DNA of 64,000 nt from the NCBI RefSeq assembly GCF_002980595.1, contig NZ_PVLQ01000023.1, positions 78,502-142,501 of the forward strand. The letters are read 5' to 3'. The position numbers and the translations under genes are program-made. Source of the stretch: Malikia granosa. GTDB lineage: Bacteria; Pseudomonadota; Gammaproteobacteria; Burkholderiales; Burkholderiaceae_C. The notes beneath the pieces are model-generated. The model worked only from the letters and a program-made list of their open reading frames with translations. It ran no database searches and was not told where the DNA came from. Positions 37,683 through 46,349 of this stretch are shown piece after piece. How positions within the stretch are numbered: the first letter of the stretch is position 1; the number at the start of each line of letters is the position of its first letter.

Positions 37683-38146
37683 GATGCAGTCCCCACCAAG
37701 CCCATCGCGCCCGAGCGCATGCGGCACACGGTATTCCCAATGCCCGCAAGGCCTTGGGGCTGCTGGCGGCACGAAGCCACCTTGTGGCGAGTGCCGCCCC
37801 CAACCCACGTGCAGACTGGCTTTGCGCGCGCCGTGGTGCCGCGCCCTTCAATCTTGCCTTCCGCCTTTGCCCTTCGCTGTCGCTCCGGGCATCGTCGGCC
37901 CGGCGGCGTTGCTGCACCCGCAGCCAGCCCGCCGGCAAACGCACCAATGGCCGCAGGCCGAGCGCGTTCGAGGCAAGACGCCTGCACGCTGGACGGCTGC
38001 GCCGAAGGCGGCGCGAAGTGCGGTGCCCAATGCGTAGGATTGGCACCCGCACTGCACGCGCGACGACACGGCGAAGACCTGCAGAACGACGCGCCTGATA
38101 GCACGACAAGAGGCACGGCGACGTGCAGCGAATCGGCGGCCTTCAT
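37679..38146 (-). CDS. Unrecognised ORF coupled to traF and relaxase
   Basis: 155 residues. The ATG overlaps the traF stop (ATGA) and its TGA overlaps the relaxase ATG (ATGA), so it fits exactly between two conjugation genes. The N-terminus (MKAADSLHVAVPLVVLSGAS) looks like a signal sequence; the rest is rich in Ala, Arg, Pro and Cys with no family recognised. A lytic transglycosylase commonly occupies this place in related elements, so this may be a replaced or decayed version. It also contains an iteron-like sequence at 38094-38106. Confidence 0.5.
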   Translation of the reverse strand: MKAADSLHVAVPLVVLSGASFCRSSPCRRACSAGANPTHWAPHFAPPSAQPSSVQASCLERARPAAIGAFAGGLAAGAATPPGRRCPERQRRAKAEGKIEGRGTTARAKPVCTWVGGGTRHKVASCRQQPQGLAGIGNTVCRMRSGAMGLVGTAS

Positions 38147-38742
38147 GGGCGGGACTCCAGCCAGACCGGATGCGCGACGCCGATCACGGCGGATGCGCTG
38201 ACCGGGCCGAAATAGCGGCTGTCGAACGACGCCGGATTCGTCACGCTCAACAGGAACAGCTCGCCGTCGGCCAGCGGCCGGCAATGCTGCCAGGATGGCA
38301 GCGGGTGGCCCAGCCGGTCGGCAGGCAGCGCGGCAGCCACCGGCACGCCGTCGATGCGAACCTGACCGGCAACGATGCAGACGTGTTGCGGCGCGACTGC
38401 ACCCACGCGCTTGAGCAGTGGGACGTGTGCCGGCAGGTAGCCGCGCTGCGCAGCGAGCGCGGCAGCGTCGGCAGGCAATCGGGTCAGGACGATGCTGCCC
38501 ACGGACAAGGGACGTGGCAGCGAGTCGGCGCCATGGCGCTGCGGATCGACGCGATACCAGCCGACCGGAACGCTGTCAGACGGGTTGTAGATCAGGCGCG
38601 GCAACGGCTGTACGAAAGCTGCCCAGGCTAGCGCAGCGAGGCCGACGGCGGCGAAGCCCGCCAGCACGAGGCGAGCGCGCAGGCGCGAGCGAGGAAGCGG
38701 CGCGGCTTTGGGTGTGCGTGCGGCGGTGGGATGGGCCGTCAT
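38143..38742 (-). CDS. traF: TraF S26-family peptidase
   Basis: 199 residues. One N-terminal membrane span (LVLAGFAAVGLAALAWAAFV), then the S26 motifs: Ser57 in NPSDSVPVGWY and Lys111 in PLLKRVGA, the expected Ser-Lys dyad. TraF-type peptidases mature and help cyclise the TrbC pilin. ATGA overlaps with the DUF2840 gene upstream and the small ORF downstream. Confidence 0.92.
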   Translation of the reverse strand: MTAHPTAARTPKAAPLPRSRLRARLVLAGFAAVGLAALAWAAFVQPLPRLIYNPSDSVPVGWYRVDPQRHGADSLPRPLSVGSIVLTRLPADAAALAAQRGYLPAHVPLLKRVGAVAPQHVCIVAGQVRIDGVPVAAALPADRLGHPLPSWQHCRPLADGELFLLSVTNPASFDSRYFGPVSASAVIGVAHPVWLESRP

Positions 38743-39284
38743 GGCAGCGCCCTCCCGGCCAGCCAGGCGGCGTGCCGGTCGGCGGTGTATCCGGGCAGCG
38801 GCAAATGCGCGGCGAGCCGGTTGGCGAGCGTGCGCCAGTAGGCGGGCGACACGTCAATGGCAGCGATGCCCAGCGCCTCGATGCTGTCGATGCGTTCCAG
38901 CACGGCGCGCACATTGGCGTCACCTTCTGCATGCAGCAGCAGGCACGCGCCTGGCTGCACGCCGGGGATGCGCTGCGTGGCATCAAGCGGTGTAGCAGCC
39001 TGCATCACCATGAGCTGCCAGCGGATCGTGCCGTAGTCGTTGGCCTGCCAGCGAACGCGGCAGAGCATTGCACCCGGCATGAACATGGCGCAGCGCCGCC
39101 AGCGATCGAGCTGGAGCGTGCGCGCTGGTTCGCCGAAGCGCAAGTAGAGCTTGAAGCGCGGTTCGATGTAGGCGAGCGATACGCGCGTCAGCGGCGCGCT
39201 GGCGGGTTGGCTGGAAGGTGATGTGCGCGCAGTCATGGCCGCGATGGCGGCAGGCACGGCAGCAGACAATGCGGATGTGGTCAT
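38739..39284 (-). CDS. DUF2840 protein of the ICE
   Basis: 181 residues. The segments VSLAYIEPRFKLYLRFGEPA and GTIRWQLMVMQAA followed by PGVQPGACLLLHAEG are typical of DUF2840, a family found beside traF in Tn4371-type elements. No catalytic motif or membrane segment is visible; function unknown. Translationally coupled on both sides by ATGA. Confidence 0.85.
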   Translation of the reverse strand: MTTSALSAAVPAAIAAMTARTSPSSQPASAPLTRVSLAYIEPRFKLYLRFGEPARTLQLDRWRRCAMFMPGAMLCRVRWQANDYGTIRWQLMVMQAATPLDATQRIPGVQPGACLLLHAEGDANVRAVLERIDSIEALGIAAIDVSPAYWRTLANRLAAHLPLPGYTADRHAAWLAGRALP

Positions 39285-39568
39285 GGCGTGTTCTCCCTGC
39301 GGTGTTCTGGAAACTCGCGCTCCAGCAAACCGCGCAGCAAGTCGGCCACGGTCACGCCTTGCGTGAAGGCCGACACCTTGATGCGCGCCCGCATGGCGGG
39401 CGTGATGTCGAGGGTCAGGCGTGCGGTGTAGAGGTCGCCTTTGTTGAGCGCATCCGCGTCGCCCTGGCGAATCCACGCCTCAGCGTGTGGATTGGCGGGC
39501 GGACGCGCGCCGATGCCGACCCGCTTGGCCGGGCGTTTGCTGTTGGGTGGGTTGCTGTTGTCGCTCAT
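39281..39568 (-). CDS. Ribbon-helix-helix protein (ParB-like partner)
   Basis: 95 residues. A basic N-terminus and a C-terminal ribbon-helix-helix (ARLTLDITPAMRARIKVSAF, TQGVTVADLLRGLLEREF). It overlaps the ParA stop as ATGA, the place of the DNA-binding partner in a small ParA partition module, so a centromere-binding or repressor role is likely (inference). Confidence 0.8.
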   Translation of the reverse strand: MSDNSNPPNSKRPAKRVGIGARPPANPHAEAWIRQGDADALNKGDLYTARLTLDITPAMRARIKVSAFTQGVTVADLLRGLLEREFPEHRRENTP

Positions 39569-40203
39569 GACGGCCACCGCAGCAGCTCATCGACCAGCGC
39601 GGTGATTTCCTGCGCCGCTGCGCTATCGGGGGCTGTCTCCCGCGCCAATCGACCCGCAGCCACGCTGTCGGCAAAGACGATGCGCTGGCGCACCTCGCAG
39701 CGCAGCGCTGGCAACGGCTGTTCGGCCAAGGCTTGCCGTGCTTCGCGCCCGATCACCGTGGTGCTGACGCGCCGGTTGATGACAAAAGCCGCCGCTAGCT
39801 GCGGCCGGAACACCTGGGCCTCACGGATCAGCGCCACCATCTCGGCGCTGGCCCACAGGTCATAGGGGCTGGGCTGTACCGGAATCAGCACCCGTTCGGC
39901 CGCCAGCAGCGCAGAGCGCGCCAAGGCGGCGATCCGGGGTGGCCCGTCGATGATGACGTGATCGGCCCGCCTGGCGAGTTCTGGGGCTTCCTGGTGCAGT
40001 GTCTCGCGTGCCAGGCCCACGGCGCTGAACAGCCGTGGCAAGCCTTGCTGGCTTCTGCGCTGCGTCCAGTCGAGCGAGGAACCCTGCGGGTCGGCATCCA
40101 GCAGGACGACGTGCAGGCCGCGCAGCGCCAGTTCGCCAGCGATGTGCGTGGCGAGCGTGGTCTTGCCGACACCGCCTTTCTGGTTGAGCAAGGCGACGAT
40201 CAT
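39565..40203 (-). CDS. parA: ParA-family partition ATPase
   Basis: 212 residues. A deviant Walker A (QKGGVGKTTLA) starts at residue 8, followed by LLDADPQGSSLDW and IIDGPPRIAALARSAL. Short ParA of the plasmid/ICE type, expected to partition the circular form or an extrachromosomal replicating form. GGAGG lies 8 nt before the ATG. Lies next to the iteron region and RepA. Confidence 0.93.
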   Translation of the reverse strand: MIVALLNQKGGVGKTTLATHIAGELALRGLHVVLLDADPQGSSLDWTQRRSQQGLPRLFSAVGLARETLHQEAPELARRADHVIIDGPPRIAALARSALLAAERVLIPVQPSPYDLWASAEMVALIREAQVFRPQLAAAFVINRRVSTTVIGREARQALAEQPLPALRCEVRQRIVFADSVAAGRLARETAPDSAAAQEITALVDELLRWPS

Positions 40204-40312
40204 GGCGCGGCCCTCCAGCTTGGAAGACCGGACTGTTTTTGCCGCGTCGAACGGGGTGTTTTTTGCAGTTCTTGCTGGCTGTTTTTTCTGCCTGCGGCAG
40301 TTGTCCACCGCG

Positions 40313-40492
40313 ATGCTGCTTCTCTACTAATAGTTAGAGAATTTAAGTTAGTAATGTTAGAGGGATCGCAAACCCGCGCCGTTACTGGCTTTCCGGCGTT
40401 TTCGTACTCCTGATAGCACGATAGGCGTACTCCTGATAGCACGACACCTCTTACTCCTGATAGCACGACCCCATCCACAGCTTGTCCCGCTG
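40313..40492. other. Candidate replication origin with iterons
   Basis: Three direct repeats of TACTCCTGATAGCACGA at 40405-40421, 40428-40444 and 40452-40468 (spacing 23 and 24 bp) lie just downstream of repA. An AT-rich stretch lies at about 40317-40365. DnaA-box-like sequences (two mismatches to TTATCCACA) occur near 40472 and 40492. This arrangement is that of an iteron-controlled oriV and could also hold the parA promoter. Confidence 0.65.
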
Positions 40493-41341
40493 TTATCCCC
40501 GTGCCGTCTGCGGCACGGGCCGGAAGGTCAGCAATTCCATGTCGTCCTCGGGAATCCGCACGATGCCCAGCTCGTATCCCGGCAGTGATTGCCGGGCGAC
40601 CAGCGCCCGCAGGTCGTAGGCGAAATCCGAAAACCGCGTGCTGCTGCCCGACTTGCGGTGCAGATGCCGGAAGTCGAACTGCCAGCCGTATTCCTGCCGG
40701 CCGCCATGCTTGCGCACCAGGCGGTACAGCCAGCGCTCGATGCCGCCCGTGAGTCGGAAGTACGTCGGGTCGATGGTCAGCACCAGGGCGGCGTCCAGCA
40801 CGCCCGCATAGAACCAGTCCGGCAGGATCAGCTCGATGCCCAGCGGCGTGCCTCTGGCATCGGCCAGTTCCTTCCATTCGTTGATCCACGAAAAGCGGTG
40901 CAAGCGCCTTCCCGTGGTTTCGCGGATGGACGTGGCCACTGTGGTCGATTGCAGCCGATCCAGCGCGGCCTTGAGACGCTGGTAGTCGCGCAGCGACTTG
41001 CCGCGCCCGATGAAGCGCAGGATCTCGTAGGGCGTAGCCTGCATCCGCCGGGACGGCTGGATGCCCGCATCCTTGGCTTCGACGATCTGGCTGGCCGCCC
41101 AGATCAGGATGTCGGCATCCCAGATGGTGGCGATGCCATGCTCCTGCGTGCCTTCCACGCGAATGGTGATGTTGCCGCTGCGGAAGTCGATCGGCGCGGT
41201 GCGCCGCGACTTCGCCAGCGAGAAAAACGGATAGGCCATCAAGTCCTGGGCATCGCGCGGTGCCATGTCCTCGCCCGGCAGTGCGCGGAACAGGTCGAGC
41301 TGTTCGCGCTGCTGCAAGGCGTGCCCTGGTGGGCGGGACAT
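40493..41341 (-). CDS. repA: Replication initiator protein RepA
   Basis: 282 residues. The segments DLMAYPFFSLAKSRRTAPID, GIATIWDADILIWAASQIVE and TPYEILRFIGRG are typical of the RepA (replication initiator A) family of plasmids and Tn4371-type ICEs, with winged-helix DNA binding. ATG 41341 is used; an upstream GTG at 41353 is possible. With the adjoining iterons it suggests autonomous replication of the excised element. Confidence 0.9.
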   Translation of the reverse strand: MSRPPGHALQQREQLDLFRALPGEDMAPRDAQDLMAYPFFSLAKSRRTAPIDFRSGNITIRVEGTQEHGIATIWDADILIWAASQIVEAKDAGIQPSRRMQATPYEILRFIGRGKSLRDYQRLKAALDRLQSTTVATSIRETTGRRLHRFSWINEWKELADARGTPLGIELILPDWFYAGVLDAALVLTIDPTYFRLTGGIERWLYRLVRKHGGRQEYGWQFDFRHLHRKSGSSTRFSDFAYDLRALVARQSLPGYELGIVRIPEDDMELLTFRPVPQTARG

Positions 41342-41367
41342 GGCGATGGCCACCGGCGATGCGCCGA

Positions 41368-41649
41368 TCAGCGCGCACGGCTGTCAGCCAAGTGGTGCTC
41401 GGCATATTCGGGGTCGGACGTGGTCTCGAAGCTGCGCGTTTCCGCCCAGGCATCGAGGTCGGCCACGGCGTACATGACGCGGCGACCGAACTTGCGAAAC
41501 TTCGGGCCACCACCGATGACGCGCTGTTTCTCCAGCGTGCGCGGTGACAGGCGCAGGTAGTCGGCAGCCTCATCGTTGGTGAGATAGCGTTGGGGTTGTG
41601 CAGGTGTGGCAACGGGAGCGGCGGCAGGCCGCAAGGGAGCGGGTCGCAT
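41368..41649 (-). CDS. AlpA-like helix-turn-helix protein
   Basis: 93 residues. After a Pro/Ala-rich start, the excisionase-type winged HTH (YLTNDEAADYLRLSPRTLEK, then GPKFRKFGRRVMYAVADLDA). Proteins of this type act as excisionase or activator in integrating elements. GGAGG lies 8 nt before the ATG. Located just upstream of repA, so a role in replication or excision control is plausible. Confidence 0.85.
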   Translation of the reverse strand: MRPAPLRPAAAPVATPAQPQRYLTNDEAADYLRLSPRTLEKQRVIGGGPKFRKFGRRVMYAVADLDAWAETRSFETTSDPEYAEHHLADSRAR

Positions 41650-41724
41650 GGGATGTACCTCCATCAAGCCCGGCCACACAGCGCAGCCGGATGGAGGCAG
41701 TCTCAAGAAACTTGGGGCTCTTGC

Positions 41725-42531
41725 TCAGGGACGTTCTGCAGGGGTTGCGAAACGTCCCCCCTCATGCGAAGTGACAACCGGAAGCTGTGCCAGACGGCGA
41801 TAACCGCCGCGCATCAGCCCATCGCCCCGGCGCACCAGCCGTCGCACGCGCGCGCGCAGAGCGCTGTCGGCGTGCCAGTCGGCGGTAACGGCATCCACAC
41901 CAAACAGCCCTTCGGCCACCTCCCGCAGGGACGCACCCGCCAGGGTCGCGTCCAGCGCCTGAAGCGTGTGCAGTTCCAGCAATTCGGACAGCGGCGGACG
42001 TGGCCGGACGGTCGCCGCAGGTACGGCACCGGCGGCTACGGCGATTTTGTTCAATTCGCTCGCCAGGGCCGCATAGCGTTCGCAAGGCGCGGCGCAGGCC
42101 CGGATGGCATAGGCGTAAGCCATGCCATCGGCCAAGCCTGGCGCGAGCACGAAGCGCAGGCAGCAACCGGGCCAGCGCGCCACCAGCACCAGGCGCTTGC
42201 CGTCATGGATCAGGTGTTTGTGGCCCGGCAGCTTCCAGAACTCAAAGCACAGGGCATCGGGCGGTGGATCGGCATCCGGGTAGAGCTGCACCACGGCATC
42301 GTGATCGGGGAACCAGGCCGGGTGCGCGTCCCGCGCATCCAGGGCGGGATCTTCCAGCAGGCGCAGCCCCCAATGCCCGGCGGCATCCGGTTGGCGACGA
42401 CGGCGCAACCAGTCGTGCCGATAGTCTGGATGACGGCGAAGGTACTCCCAGGCCAGCGCCGGGCCATCCAGGTGCAGAACGTAGAGATAGGCCGCCGTGG
42501 CATACCACGGCTCGGCACTGCGATCAGCCAT
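41725..42531 (-). CDS. DUF6499/DUF2285 regulatory protein
   Basis: 268 residues. An N-terminal DUF6499-type segment (WEYLRRHPDYRHDWLRR) and a C-terminal DUF2285 region (LRARVRRLVRRGDGLMRGGY) that looks like a DNA-binding helix set. Such proteins are standard in the control region of Tn4371-type ICEs; targets unknown. Stop lies 75 bp before the AlpA-like start. Confidence 0.82.
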   Translation of the reverse strand: MADRSAEPWYATAAYLYVLHLDGPALAWEYLRRHPDYRHDWLRRRRQPDAAGHWGLRLLEDPALDARDAHPAWFPDHDAVVQLYPDADPPPDALCFEFWKLPGHKHLIHDGKRLVLVARWPGCCLRFVLAPGLADGMAYAYAIRACAAPCERYAALASELNKIAVAAGAVPAATVRPRPPLSELLELHTLQALDATLAGASLREVAEGLFGVDAVTADWHADSALRARVRRLVRRGDGLMRGGYRRLAQLPVVTSHEGGRFATPAERP

Positions 42532-42852
42532 ACGGCAACCTCCCTGTGCTGGGGATGCGTCGCCACGGCGAAACGGCGTGCTACGAGGCCATCGTCAAAA
42601 CGTCATGGGTGAAGCGTAAACTGGCAGTGTCAAGACCGATGAACTCCGATGCGTTGCTGAAATCGTCCGAGTGCGACGGCGGCAACGCTCTCCAATGGCA
42701 TGCCGCGTCGGTCAGCTTGCCGCAGCCCGCGCCAGGCATCATGACCGTTTCGATCTGGCACGCACCGCTTCGGTGCAACACTGCCGATTCAGACCGAACG
42801 GGTCACAGACCAGACCGAAATAGACACAATGCGCCCCGCTTGGCGGTGGCGC
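42532..42852. other. Intergenic region with no supported gene
   Basis: About 320 bp between the DUF2285 and DUF2958 genes. Short open frames occur (42581-42781 minus) but lack a ribosome site or recognisable family. Probably the promoter region of the DUF2285-AlpA-RepA genes. Confidence 0.4.
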
Positions 42853-43200
42853 TCAATCGGTGATCGAGCCGTTGTCTTCGGCCAGTCGCAGGTATTCCGA
42901 CAACCGCCGCAGCGGCTGGAAGTAGCGATCCCGCATCACGGGCTGCTGGCGCGGCCCGACGATGGCGGCCAGGTCGGACAGCTTCACCGTTCCCAGTGCA
43001 GGCATGCCAATCCCCAAGTCGATCAAGCCGTGGGCAGTATCGCAATCGGCGGGGTCGAGCGAAGCCAGCAGCCAAGTGGCATGCGCATCTGGCGTAAACA
43101 GGCGCACCACAGGCATCGGATCGGTGTCCTGCCCGGCGGCGCGGGCGTGGCCGTTGGCCAGCAGGCACATGCGCTCGTCGGTGGTGATGAGCGTGGTCAT
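42853..43200 (-). CDS. DUF2958 protein of the ICE
   Basis: 115 residues starting MTTLITTDERMCLLANGHAR, with VVRLFTPDAHATWLLASLDP and GELG-like helices replaced by GLIDLGIGMPALGTVKLSDL, the DUF2958 pattern. Regular component of Tn4371-type and other conjugative elements; function unknown. The ATG is chosen because upstream residues are not conserved. Confidence 0.85.
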   Translation of the reverse strand: MTTLITTDERMCLLANGHARAAGQDTDPMPVVRLFTPDAHATWLLASLDPADCDTAHGLIDLGIGMPALGTVKLSDLAAIVGPRQQPVMRDRYFQPLRRLSEYLRLAEDNGSITD

Positions 43201-43465
43201 GGCTGTACGTCCACGGACTTGCGGAGCAGCAGAGGCGCTTTCACGCATTCCAACGAAAGCACCAATGTGCAATCCCACGTATCCGCAGAGACGTAGAGGC
43301 ACGAAGGCACATGCACGTATGTCAGGAAAGACACGGATCAGGCTCTCCGCTTTTGAAGAAAGCCGCCGATGCGGATTTCAGTAAAGGCACAAAAACAGGT
43401 GAGATTGGATGAATGAGTTAAATATAACGTGGTTTTAATTGTGCTGCGAATCGACGCTTCTGTCT

Positions 43466-43756
43466 ATGCAGAAGCGAACCGTCCAGCGCGGCCGACCGGC
43501 CGGCTCCACCACCTTCGACGCCGAGCTGGCCCAGGCCTTCGGCGCGGCGGTGCGCGCACTGCGGGTCGAGCAAGGCGTGGCGCAGGAGACCTTGGCACAT
43601 CAAGCCGGTATCGAGCGTTCTCACATGGGCAAGATTGAGCGCGGCGAACACATGCCCACGCTGGCGATTATTTTCAAGATCGCGCGTGCGCTGGGGCTCA
43701 GCGTCGCCCACTTGATGGGGGCCGCTGAAGAAGTCCTGGGCGAAATGGCTAATTGA
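43466..43756 (+). CDS. XRE-family repressor
   Basis: 96 residues. A Cro/C1-type helix-turn-helix (GAAVRALRVEQGVAQETLAH, then AGIERSHMGKIERGEHMPTL). ATG 43466 follows an AT-rich promoter-like stretch. Opposite in strand to the ICE backbone genes, and 52 bp upstream of the HNH-like gene, with which it likely forms an operon. Probable control gene of that locus, as in restriction-type systems (inference). Confidence 0.85.
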   Translation: MQKRTVQRGRPAGSTTFDAELAQAFGAAVRALRVEQGVAQETLAHQAGIERSHMGKIERGEHMPTLAIIFKIARALGLSVAHLMGAAEEVLGEMAN

Positions 43757-43808
43757 CTCTGCATCGCATAGCTTCGCTTGGCGTGGTGCAACTTTGGAAA
43801 GGAACTCA

Positions 43809-45320
43809 ATGGCGAAGACATGCATCGTGTGCGGACAGGCCGCAGGCTCTGGGGAGCACGTTTTTCCGGCGTCTCTTGGAGGCCGGCGGGTCAACTCCGG
43901 CATCTATTGCCCCAAGCACGACAACAGCTATTCGGGTCTCGTCAATGAGATTGCCGAGCAGCTCGACTTCCTCAATGCATACTTGGGCGTTCGGCCGGAT
44001 CACTCCAAGCACCCCAAAACTGCCTATGGCGAGCACACGCTGACGGGAGAGACCGTTTCGATCTCTGCCAAGGAGATCAAATTCACGAAGCCCCGCGTCA
44101 TATCCCGCACCGCAGTTGGCGAAGGTGAAGAGTTGCATCTGGCATTTCCCAACCATCAGTCCGTCAAACAGTTCGCAAAAAAGATGGAGGACGATGGACA
44201 CGAGTGGACACCCTTGTCGAAGCCCTCCGCTCGGCCGTATATCACCGGTTCCATTCACCATAAGCGCAAATTTGGCGGTGCCTGTGGTCTGGGCGCCATC
44301 GCGTACATGACGCAGACATTCTTCGCGCAGGAATTCCCAGAGCTCGCGCGATCAGGGACGCTTTCCAACTTCATCAACTACACGCAAGCCATCGCCAAGG
44401 TCGCAGCGCTGGGCGGCTGCGAACAGCAGCCGGAAGAGCGCGAGGAATTGATCGAGGCACGCGCGGCGGTGACGGTTGCGCTGGAGCCCTTTGGAGGCAC
44501 GGCACCGATCTGGTGGGATTTCAGCCCGCCCGCCGGAGCGCGCGCCAACAAGTTTGAATTTGGGCATCGAGTGACGGTTGGTATTGATGGCTTTGACGGC
44601 CAAATCTACGGCCGTGTCGCGCTGTTCTCCACTTTAACCTTTGCCGTACACCTGGGCACGGCACCGCAGGGTTCCGCCACGCGAGAAGTGACCGTGGACA
44701 TTGATCCTCTCGCGGAGCATCCGCCACACGATATCGACAAACATCAGGTGCTCTCAGCGCCAGGCCGCGTTCAAGTGCCGGAACACGCTACCGAAGGGCT
44801 TGCGAATGCGCTCGCCGACGGCACGCAACAGCGTGCGTTCGCAAACCTGCTGGAACGCTTGGAAGAACATCAACTCCTCAAGCTGGCGCGCACCATGAGT
44901 ACGGCGCTCGCGCCATGTTCCACGTTGTCGCTATTTGAAGCACGAACACTGATCGAAAAGGAACTTGACCAACAACCACAGCAAATTTGGCGTTTGGTCA
45001 CTGCTGTCGTTGAAGGCTTACGGGCGGAAATGGTCAAAGGCGGCATGGAAAACATTGCCCCAGTGCTCGATAACCTGATTGCGTATGACGCTCAATCAGC
45101 AAGCGGTCTATCGCAGCAGGCCGAGGCCACGTTAGCCCTGGCCAAAGCCGCATTAGTTGCACAGATGGAGCAAGACTGCGCAGCAGGCGTACTCCACGAG
45201 GAACGCATTGCGGAACTCATGGGCAGAGGCCCAGGCCTTTATGCCGTGGGGCAGTTGGTGCTGGCCCCTGTCTTGCAGGTGTTTAGTGAATCCGCTCACC
45301 CCAATGAAGTGAGCAGGTAA
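43809..45320 (+). CDS. HNH-type nuclease-like protein, probable defence gene
   Basis: 503 residues. The N-terminus has the HNH_5-like pattern: C5-x2-C8, EHVFPASLGGR with His17, then YCPKHDNSYS (Cys34, His37). The long remainder (about 60-503) is not recognised, with helical segments toward the C-terminus. AAAGGA lies 6 nt before the ATG. It follows an XRE regulator and sits between backbone genes as an insertion, which fits a defence or restriction role, but activity is inferred from the motif alone. Confidence 0.6.
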   Translation: MAKTCIVCGQAAGSGEHVFPASLGGRRVNSGIYCPKHDNSYSGLVNEIAEQLDFLNAYLGVRPDHSKHPKTAYGEHTLTGETVSISAKEIKFTKPRVISRTAVGEGEELHLAFPNHQSVKQFAKKMEDDGHEWTPLSKPSARPYITGSIHHKRKFGGACGLGAIAYMTQTFFAQEFPELARSGTLSNFINYTQAIAKVAALGGCEQQPEEREELIEARAAVTVALEPFGGTAPIWWDFSPPAGARANKFEFGHRVTVGIDGFDGQIYGRVALFSTLTFAVHLGTAPQGSATREVTVDIDPLAEHPPHDIDKHQVLSAPGRVQVPEHATEGLANALADGTQQRAFANLLERLEEHQLLKLARTMSTALAPCSTLSLFEARTLIEKELDQQPQQIWRLVTAVVEGLRAEMVKGGMENIAPVLDNLIAYDAQSASGLSQQAEATLALAKAALVAQMEQDCAAGVLHEERIAELMGRGPGLYAVGQLVLAPVLQVFSESAHPNEVSR

Positions 45321-45324
45321 GCCA

Positions 45325-45352
45325 AGCGCCTCGCCATAGTGGGCGAGGCGCT
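45325..45352. terminator. Bidirectional terminator hairpin
   Basis: Perfect 11-bp stem AGCGCCTCGCC/GGCGAGGCGCT with a 6-nt loop, between the converging HNH-like and DUF736 genes. No strong T-tract. Confidence 0.6.
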
Positions 45353-45359
45353 GATGTGG

Positions 45360-45674
45360 TTACGCCGCCTTGGGCTTGCTGCGTGACCAGATCAGGTCAT
45401 GCGTGCCATCCTCGTTTTCGATCAGGCGGGCATAGACCGTTGCAGGGAACGAAGGATCGTCCAGGGTCACGGACACATAGGGGCGTCCTGCCTCGCTGGT
45501 CTTTTTCCACGCTGCGCCGATGTCGTGGCCAGCCGCTTGCAGGCGGTAGTCGGGTGCGCTTTCGTTGTCACCCTTGTCATTGGGAACCAGCTTGACCTTG
45601 ACGTTGAGCGTCAGGGTGCGAAGCGTGCCGGTGAAGCCGTCTTTCTCTGCGGTGAAGGTGCCGATGTTAGCCAT
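45360..45674 (-). CDS. DUF736 protein of the ICE
   Basis: 104 residues, starting MANIGTFTAEKDGFTGTLRT, with PDYRLQAAGHDIGAAWKKTS and YVSVTLDDPSF, the DUF736 pattern. Very common in the maintenance region of Tn4371-type ICEs; function unknown. AAGGAG precedes the ATG, giving a strong ribosome site. Confidence 0.9.
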   Translation of the reverse strand: MANIGTFTAEKDGFTGTLRTLTLNVKVKLVPNDKGDNESAPDYRLQAAGHDIGAAWKKTSEAGRPYVSVTLDDPSFPATVYARLIENEDGTHDLIWSRSKPKAA

Positions 45675-45784
45675 GATGATTTCTCCTTTCGGGTTGAACA
45701 AGGTCGCGCCAGTGCGTCCTTGTTGTGATCCGCCCGGCGGGGGATGGGTTGGCCGCACCGCGGAGCGGTCGCAACAACGTGGAG

Positions 45785-45858
45785 AACCTGGAGGCGAAAA
45801 GAATTTGTCCCGCGAGGAATGCGCGCAGCGCAGGGGAAATTGTTTTCGCCTCCAGGTT
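45785..45858. repeat. Long inverted repeat
   Basis: Left arm 45785-45811 and right arm 45833-45858 pair over about 26 bp with one mismatch and a small offset, around a loop of about 21 nt. It could fold as a stable stem in single-stranded transfer DNA or RNA. Confidence 0.6.
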
Positions 45859-46290
45859 GCGGTCATAAAGCCAAAGGCGCAGCCGCGCCACCGCCAGGAT
45901 TCGCAACAAGACAAGGACGCACGGGCCGCCCGCTCCCGAATGGAAACATGGCCGACTCGGCATCCTCGCATGACAACTTCACCGGCTTGTTCCCTTACGC
46001 GGCCAGGTCAATGCCCCAGCAACAAGGTACGAGCGCTCCTGCCACAACTTGCGGCCACATGCTTGATGCGTGGCGTGGAAGCTCCACATCGAGGCCAGGT
46101 GGTGTGTCGGTGAACCGTCCTTCGTGACGTACAGGCAACGAACGCGCCAGCGTCGAGCACGGCACGCTTTCGTGCAACCTGCCGCAGCAAGCCGGGGCGT
46201 AGCCCCACAAGCGCCGCCCATTGCGGCGAGGTGCTGTCGGGATGTCGGCGGCGCGTGCGCCGCTGCACTTGCATGGCTTCAATGGCTTTT

Positions 46291-46349
46291 GCGCACAAGA
46301 CGACTTGTGCGCGGCCCCTTTGCCGCCTGACCGAAGGCGGCAAAGGGGC
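46291..46349. repeat. Tandem perfect hairpins
   Basis: A 9-bp stem with 4-nt loop (46291-46312) is followed one base later by a 14-bp stem GCCCCTTTGCCGCC/GGCGGCAAAGGGGC with 8-nt loop (46314-46349) and GTTTT. The second could be a plus-strand terminator, although no plus-strand gene precedes it. Confidence 0.6.

Noticed and set aside
40405..40468. Three repeats as a CRISPR array
   Set aside because: Repeats are 17 bp with spacers of only 6-7 bp; position beside repA fits iterons.
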